64,000 bases of DNA from Treponema sp. Its GTDB lineage: Bacteria > Spirochaetota > Spirochaetia > Treponematales > Breznakiellaceae. Location: positions 31,560 through 95,559 of the forward strand of contig JAISBS010000094.1 in the NCBI GenBank assembly GCA_031266075.1, given 5' to 3'. Below the pieces are notes generated by a model that worked only from the letters and a program-made list of their open reading frames with translations, had not been told where the DNA came from and ran no database searches. Both the position numbers and the translations under genes were made by a program. Shown in pieces: positions 61,101-64,000 of the stretch; position 1 is the stretch's first letter, and each line of letters begins with the position of its first letter.

Positions 61101-63715
61101 ACCCCCGAATGATCAAAGACCGTAATTTCCAGATAATATTTGCCGTCCGCCGGATTGTTGGTTTCATTCACATTCCCGGTGATGGCGCTGTTCAGGTCGG
61201 TCAGGCGGATCTGGACATCTTTTTCCTTCACCACCCCCGCGGGGGTGGTTGACTGCCGGTAGCTGCTGTTTTGGCCGAAAATGCTTCGGATCCGCGCGAT
61301 GTCCAGTGTTTTCAGGGGCTCATGGCCGTCAACCGAGCCGGGGGCGTCGCTTTCCCGGCCAATCTTTACCAGGGTCCTGTCCGCGGTCGCCCAGTCGGGG
61401 TGGCCGGGAACGCTGGGGTCGTCGGAAAGGAGGAGGCTGTCATCGTCGGAGAGCGCCAGGGCGATCACATTGCCGGGCATCAGCCGGTTGCCCGCGTTGG
61501 CCGGGTCGAGGAGGGCATCCGGGCCGGACAGATTGAGTGTGAACGTGTCTTCCGGCGTAATCACCGGGTCGTCCCCGGCCTGGTCGATATAGAGCTTGAT
61601 AAATTTATAGCCCGCGTTAAAGGCCGCGTCCCGGTCGAACATATACAGGTAATAGGTTCCCGATGACTGGATAATGTCGCGGGTGTTCAGCACAATGGTG
61701 GAACTGGCGAAATAATCCAGACCCGGCGGGGTGGACAGGTTCTGGGGTAAAAAATCGGGCGCCGTGCCGCCGGGGAAGGAATAATCCGTCACGTTGTGGG
61801 TGATTCCCCCCGATTTCACCGAATAGGGCCCGTTGGTGGAGATGAAAAATTTCTGCTCTTTTTTAGTGTCCACCGTATGGTTTCGCAGGAGGGTCTGGTT
61901 TTCATAGGCGATAAGCCGGACTTTGACGTGGCCGTTCACATAGTAGGTTTCGATATCGCTTTGTCCGTCAACTGTTTCCGAAGGGCCCTGGACGGCCCCC
62001 TCGATCACGTTGATCTGGATCCCCGGATCGGTCTTGTCAACATAAATGGTAAAAGTCCGGCTCTGGGAAGAACTGGCGCTGGATGCCGTAACCGTGAATT
62101 TATACATCCCCTCCTGAACCGAAGTTCCGTGGCTTCCGCTGGTGATAGAACGTCCGGCAAAACCTCCGGGACTCACCGCGCCCGAAGAAAACTGGTAGAC
62201 CTTGCCCTCGGTAACGGGGGCCCGCCCGGGCAGCTCAATGTTCAACCCGCCGTAGGCGTCACTGTTGGCGGGGCGGTCAAAATTCAGTTCCCCTGTGGCG
62301 CTGGGTGTGGGGCCGGGGGGGAACGTGTAATATTCATACGTAAGCGTGGTATGTTCGGCAAGTTCGGCGGCGATGAGTCCGGTATGGGAAGCCAAAACCT
62401 GGAAAACAAAATCGCCGTGTTTATAGGACGCGGAGCCGCTGTTGATATACGGATGGTAGGCATCGGCGGGTACGCTCGAAGCGGGAAGAAGCGCCATGCT
62501 ACCAGCGGTGTTGGAAGCGCCGCCCATACCGGTTATATAGGTGGAAACATCATAGGGTGTCTGAACGGCTTCTATAAGGGGTTTTTCCGTGGGCGCCTTC
62601 AGGGTCTGTGTAATGGGCCGCGGGCCGGGCTGGGAAATATACGCCGTTCCCGGGCCCCGGAAGCCGTCCACCATGTTAAGATTGAACCCGTCATCAAAGC
62701 CCATGTTATCAGCCGGATCGTCGTCGGGGGGGTAGTAACTCATCCGCCCCGCGAGGTCCTTCACCCGGAGCCGGTAATAGTATGTTTTGCCCACATCAAG
62801 GTAGTCCGCGGCGGTAATTGCCGGGAACTCCTGTAATTTCGCTATCCTAATGATTTCGCTGTTGTCGGCGGTCATCTCTTCATAAATATGAGCGCTCTCC
62901 TGGACCAGGGTATACCAGAATTCCTTGGCCGTCAGGATTTTGCCCCGCTGGGCGGGGGCGAGTTCCGCGGGCTTCCAGTTGTCTTCGTTCAGGGGGTCTG
63001 TTTTGCCGGGGGCATCACCCTGTGCATAAAACATAATCTGCGGATAACCGGGGTGGATACCGTCCCGGTCAGTCGCGACGCCCCGGATTACGGTTCCCGT
63101 GGGGAGGGAGTCCGGTTCGTCAATAACCGTACGGGTCGATGAAAAATTGCCGGCCAGGTATTGGGCGTAGGCGGCGTTTTCGGCGTCATGGGTAGAGTCG
63201 CCGGGGTTGAAATTGGGAACGGGGTCTGTCGCAGCGCCGGTAAGTTTACCGGATTTAATTTCGGGGAAAAGGAGGTCCAGCTGCGGGGGGCCGTTCTTTA
63301 TATAAAAACCCAGGTCGTTGGTAACGTAACTCCGGCCATCGTTGTCCAGGGCCCGGAATTTGATGAAAAAGCGGCCGTCCGCGCGGGAGGTTCCCTGGGG
63401 GGTGGCCAGGGTGTTCAGATCGTAGGCCCATTCGCCGGTTTCGGCGTTAAAACCCACGGTCTGCCAGGAGGAGCCCTGATCCAGGGTAACTTCGACGCGG
63501 GCTACTCCCCGGTCGTCGCTGGCGGTCCCCTTAAACGGGGTGATACCGCGGATATATACATCCTGGCCCGGCACCGGGCTGAGGAGGTTCAGTACCGGCG
63601 GCGTAATATCGACCTTTGGCCCCAAATTGGTTTTGAATGGATTTTCGCAGGAAAGAACGCCGAAAAGAACCACAAAAAAAACCAGGCTCCGCCCAAATTT
63701 TTCCAAAGAACACAT
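52109..63715 (-). CDS. Giant Ig-repeat lipoprotein with propeller-like C-terminus (3868 aa)
   Basis: The largest gene in the window and the first of the 32-kb operon. The signal peptide ends in lipobox GVLSC (Cys23). About 19 Ig-like units follow (for example KVDITPPVLNLLSP, YVDKTDPGIQI, TLDNTKPGLEVLYP), then a TIG-like domain at about 3200-3310 and a propeller-like domain from about 3320, with blades such as MNIHVSYHDQITRSLKYW and WTDLSLDANGNPWIVYED. Cysteines are very rare. Such chains could reach well beyond the cell surface; adhesion or surface-layer function is inference. The ATG has AGGTGGGGG upstream. No strong promoter is obvious in the 285 bases before it. Confidence 0.87.
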   Translation of the reverse strand: MCSLEKFGRSLVFFVVLFGVLSCENPFKTNLGPKVDITPPVLNLLSPVPGQDVYIRGITPFKGTASDDRGVARVEVTLDQGSSWQTVGFNAETGEWAYDLNTLATPQGTSRADGRFFIKFRALDNDGRSYVTNDLGFYIKNGPPQLDLLFPEIKSGKLTGAATDPVPNFNPGDSTHDAENAAYAQYLAGNFSSTRTVIDEPDSLPTGTVIRGVATDRDGIHPGYPQIMFYAQGDAPGKTDPLNEDNWKPAELAPAQRGKILTAKEFWYTLVQESAHIYEEMTADNSEIIRIAKLQEFPAITAADYLDVGKTYYYRLRVKDLAGRMSYYPPDDDPADNMGFDDGFNLNMVDGFRGPGTAYISQPGPRPITQTLKAPTEKPLIEAVQTPYDVSTYITGMGGASNTAGSMALLPASSVPADAYHPYINSGSASYKHGDFVFQVLASHTGLIAAELAEHTTLTYEYYTFPPGPTPSATGELNFDRPANSDAYGGLNIELPGRAPVTEGKVYQFSSGAVSPGGFAGRSITSGSHGTSVQEGMYKFTVTASSASSSQSRTFTIYVDKTDPGIQINVIEGAVQGPSETVDGQSDIETYYVNGHVKVRLIAYENQTLLRNHTVDTKKEQKFFISTNGPYSVKSGGITHNVTDYSFPGGTAPDFLPQNLSTPPGLDYFASSTIVLNTRDIIQSSGTYYLYMFDRDAAFNAGYKFIKLYIDQAGDDPVITPEDTFTLNLSGPDALLDPANAGNRLMPGNVIALALSDDDSLLLSDDPSVPGHPDWATADRTLVKIGRESDAPGSVDGHEPLKTLDIARIRSIFGQNSSYRQSTTPAGVVKEKDVQIRLTDLNSAITGNVNETNNPADGKYYLEITVFDHSGVKHWITEEIEGQGGEAVASASTTLKTWIAVDSSGPRPVPGTFSPADGSREKNAHLSGESGYDGVNFPTGYITIEGRVGDPNELQKLEILPPYKTLGAPPGYQVTNAGTDYRTILDASVPGQEPDLIMPHAKGTDYEYNFSTNVDVELGPGTADLAERVFTFRATDKFGNIEIFEVKYRVDKVKPVVSLLKNISTTPISAPVTGNAANGILEFMAGLVEENPHEMRYWLLPSASDTPVEGEAPSVATYNTGTVIPKNNWYESAHDRTSYTWRLNSVGLAEGWYQLYIIALDAAGNYSIDPAAAFGVNLPLMKLQTVYIKQDTDNPLFSQIRPDNHFVGAGSLRVSGRVTDDDGFAPGTQVQVSFYNGSTWTAWANMETNTLSNQNRTIAFNGPIPLPGAQATLQYRLRVSDDPAKKLGPDLSTGWTKNPQPDTPLGTMLPAASYAAAATENTYSYTYDTKPPELYFDTIRQFNQPFSALPDYFYIGIVENRINPLVPTPQIPVAGITFNYENSGGATSPGGAAALATHITKVAWTAAEESADLLGETFYISAEADSESPAQYLKGVHAAMPAGTPPLTIYRIPSGILNGKKPWAPLAEGSHSIQLIAVDEAGNSSSTTFSFYKDTAAPSLDFEEIVNTLGYTSLTSSGPISTLSFTGDPATAFPKLTGKFVDRYTALRRQTYDNPLDTPAFTYHLYNVREAASISASPLNPAGDTVNFIELTPTGGVRVPMTLPMNGYNWADTDGGLSMPWAIDLKIGEVAADIGEQTAKWKMGLTQGRAIPDGLHLITITVKDLNGNEATYAKILFRTDNLAPVPAVTSPPEQNAIYTVSAYSPFTISGTAVDANLSGLSLRIRSSGTPRDLMTTNVPLGITATQSEIEINPLTGAAQTGTGVLAKKIDWTYAVPASEFSAGGNNDTCSVFINAVDASGVSTELEWRFIKDDTPVAVTFSSMESSGDTYLNSTQSQINGYAYDANRVAQLQGRIEKWEDSNGTTTTGDKTGAWNTAAPSYDWFSLFPDSVDGNADGTADSIGVAQQNQEWELRITANSTDPDTARKYLPEGTYRLRIRTSDFSIGTGHAAETGYKVFHVNPNEPVLLPDNTSPYIKGAGSSVTLTGKASDAGMIKQVRARASGGSSSTATVYWPGSNTTYNDSTANPADWTLTLNSLDLSSGITVYLEAEDWSGRTAQRVLNFTLDNTKPGLEVLYPQETAVKTTAPFDRLMGRDTIRGTGSDDKGLEKVEYSLGWAKADPNNDSTIVYADAIWSDTDDAYARWDSTGYSWSLTFTNINSLASNSAYVKKAIPGSGDPILGGGGALNAGNPLDNNIWVLPVLFKVTDLAGNEEFFTRYYWVDPYGDLPKVTMGSPKDNGVVGGGVTVTGSAIDSHGRVENVVYRVLDDANTPIALAEPESLFPADSYSNSAALTGGDGAAYGSNAGRWRLANIAGNVRTASVQWNFKINTTGQLDPTVGTSRPIYIEVMAWDSAQNADGGYVGPTAIPAGTEANENGRRKQNGWITRIKVTVETGVPVFETVKIYRGSSAIPTNEVDITKGIGGTVYVEALVTEDQGLDSISWMNPATKAMVRINLDPDQAPAPATAAGAWNDAWAYKQYEPGAGGNPYPGSHVYKVHVPVNLDLLTGSAFPNGAEIFDFELLALDFSLPAHHPRTNTTSFRVDRFAPLGEYTGNSSAMGTNYLLQGRIWDRDGNHAVTVYGNQRVEIWLRSADGKFYRATESGGNPVEIPAGSSVQAHVGRYVNSSDVVTENVYGGLPATLDAAGRRAVPRPATVITIDHNGTDSLSGANYTVGWYPDGVYHEWTAEINTASLPAGPLTACFLVYDDAGNATYYEHSLTVMNGGPILRGVSLATDLYNNGAPALNTFNASGVPVAINQERTVSANYQNISGFTARNNLIHLRAMVTKNTAAGFTPYTYTLSYINTSGAPNIVPITGLAAGSYYEIVDPDASGFSSWESVGAPDNTAGTIFRASGKAWRGTGTARELELRHNLTGGTEANTSFVDPETGASYPVTTVDFTYTSAYFAGGVNAPFISYSQTVGSPPDLDANGHEILVNHPRFILELRDARGITSFTVLAIPVVNLDAQKPSLVLYDFNPKHETGREAAAATPRALNTANPVLGSYSAINPVNKDRGGLYNTTGSAVNVRKSGHIEPRKNTNALHGGTLPTGTLGAANFAYDTLSGEVILRGWARDSRRVEKISLEFAGEATGDPALKSIDILAWNPTEKKLTATPAATRGGVALAYTSEVMNLTGHWVEWAFIWNTQDYPQRSSNSSPVVVFNQLQVTAKAWDFDASGNHDSPVVSKLSTDATPAAYSAITVNLAPYITGIDRNFSTMSNVRTKMGYYTLNRSEGAVVNGFNLSSPTASVTLSIGSVDVGTKTPAAKTIGITVPSGALHGSILLSSQSANGTAATVPAVNNDARVYTSGGKRTNSWNRENTAAWNEDFWTDERMARIWDSQDTDRFGGNTYAESTGGRGPTGTANAVSGTGVTRTSEHGEHVSMTINPVDGKLFGAWIWEDQTSILWGTPNQWGKILQQWTDPFDNTDIHFSTSTTNSTSDRVSANGKPLIVYNMPGTSSGLTPYELYMKGGLFVFDLSGPDPSMYWDSEGIRTGYWVQRTHQYPANAETATRHTGFKADRFRNPRIITSGMNIHVSYHDQITRSLKYWYGREGMPASGTSDTNVRDYYWRNQTVATGFPAQRWVNLDGGWEYNDIRDSTTNSTSATTYGATNRVRGHNIRGGDFVDNVGGLSPAGTVGDTKRYYTDFATTQRAAGLWNAIGLTTTGTPVIFYYDMTDQKLMFTASSSAAPVTGDPWSAPAAITTAQSKTGEYVSARIGGNGHYHLAYLDRAAMALVYARSTDSGANWTTVEVDRTGAVGRWTDLSLDANGNPWIVYEDLDRQGTYDGVKVAYIPGLSAYDTTRYTGPGNWETMNVPSRAKNEADARLNIENAPTTALQNNTLGWIAAVGYQEGNGGRFRIAKFVKED

Positions 63716-64000
63716 ATTATACCCCCACCTGAAAAATTATTATTTCAAGCCCCGGTTCGGTGGAACGCAGCCATCTACAGTTTTGATTAAAATACAACAT
63801 CTCCACATATTTTGTAACAAAGTACAAAAAAGGTGGGGAAAAGTTGTAAAAACTGAAAGATGGCACAAAATCCGGACGGCGAAAAAACGCCTTCCGGGGG
63901 GCCGGATGTTCAGCGCAATGATCATATATTGTAATAAAGAAACAGAAACCCGTAAAAAGTCCGGCCCGGCGCCGGTATTTCCTAGTAAACCCATCGGGGG
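63716..64000. promoter_or_regulatory. Upstream region of the giant operon
   Basis: This gene-free stretch is AT-rich near the gene. TTTTGTA-N6-TACAAAA (63810-63829) is a perfect seven-base inverted repeat and a candidate operator. On the minus strand TTGTTA and TTGTAT are 17 bases apart just downstream of it, a weak promoter candidate. A GC hairpin, CCGGACGGCG-N6-CGCCTTCCGG (63873-63898), may end a gene beyond the window. Confidence 0.4.

Noticed and set aside
31497..63715. CRISPR array or DNA satellite as an explanation for the repeats
   Set aside because: The repeats are at protein level and diverged in DNA; no short direct repeats with spacers exist.
63740..63994. 84-codon minus-strand frame upstream of the giant operon
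   Set aside because: No ribosome site, no recognisable features, and it spans a strong hairpin and an operator-like inverted repeat.

Overview
The window is GC-rich bacterial DNA, densely coded on both strands. The gene content points to a spirochaete of the Treponema group: many lipoproteins with spirochaete-style lipoboxes, a PnrA/TmpC-type nucleoside-binding lipoprotein with its ABC transporter, an HPr kinase/HPr pair beside Rex, a PtsN protein, and very long Ig-like and fibronectin-III surface proteins. The genus is inferred from content; no rRNA or other phylogenetic marker is present.

Layout. 61-261: a small copper-chaperone-type gene. 294-8540 (minus): a run from a near-consensus promoter through two large FN3 lipoproteins, a small lipoprotein, a predicted outer-membrane protein and recO. 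8707-9153: ptsN, apparently leaderless. 9324-11366 (minus): a HEAT-like exported protein and a YD-repeat-like lipoprotein. 11407-13332: a GH5 glycosidase, overlapping convergently with 13265-17341 (minus), the rex-serC-serA-slt operon. That operon has a Rex operator just downstream of its own promoter and a tandemly duplicated leader. 17390-18697: hprK-ptsH, then an array of hairpins. 18932-25053: a tightly coupled ntrY-ntrX-lexA-holA-glycosidase operon. 25168-26216: mntP, a repeat region and tRNA-Cys. 26352-31326: a complete BMP-type nucleoside ABC transporter. 31497-63715 (minus): a 32-kb block of five packed genes, four encoding very large Ig-repeat proteins.

How it fits together. The 32-kb block looks like one transcription unit. 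It starts with two colinear paralogous lipoproteins of about 3,800 residues (about 18-19 Ig-like units, a TIG-like domain, then a propeller-like C-terminus). A small membrane-anchored protein resembling the end of a sugar-binding protein follows, then two paralogous proteins of about 1,380 residues (Ig repeats plus a likely C-terminal outer-membrane barrel). Together with the FN3 lipoprotein operon this suggests heavy investment in a surface layer or adhesion apparatus. The most unusual points are the giant operon, a three-copy ~67-residue repeat inserted inside one giant protein, a tandem duplication in front of rex that creates an upstream ORF ending at the rex start, and two apparently leaderless PTS-related genes. 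Functions of the giant proteins are inferred from architecture only.
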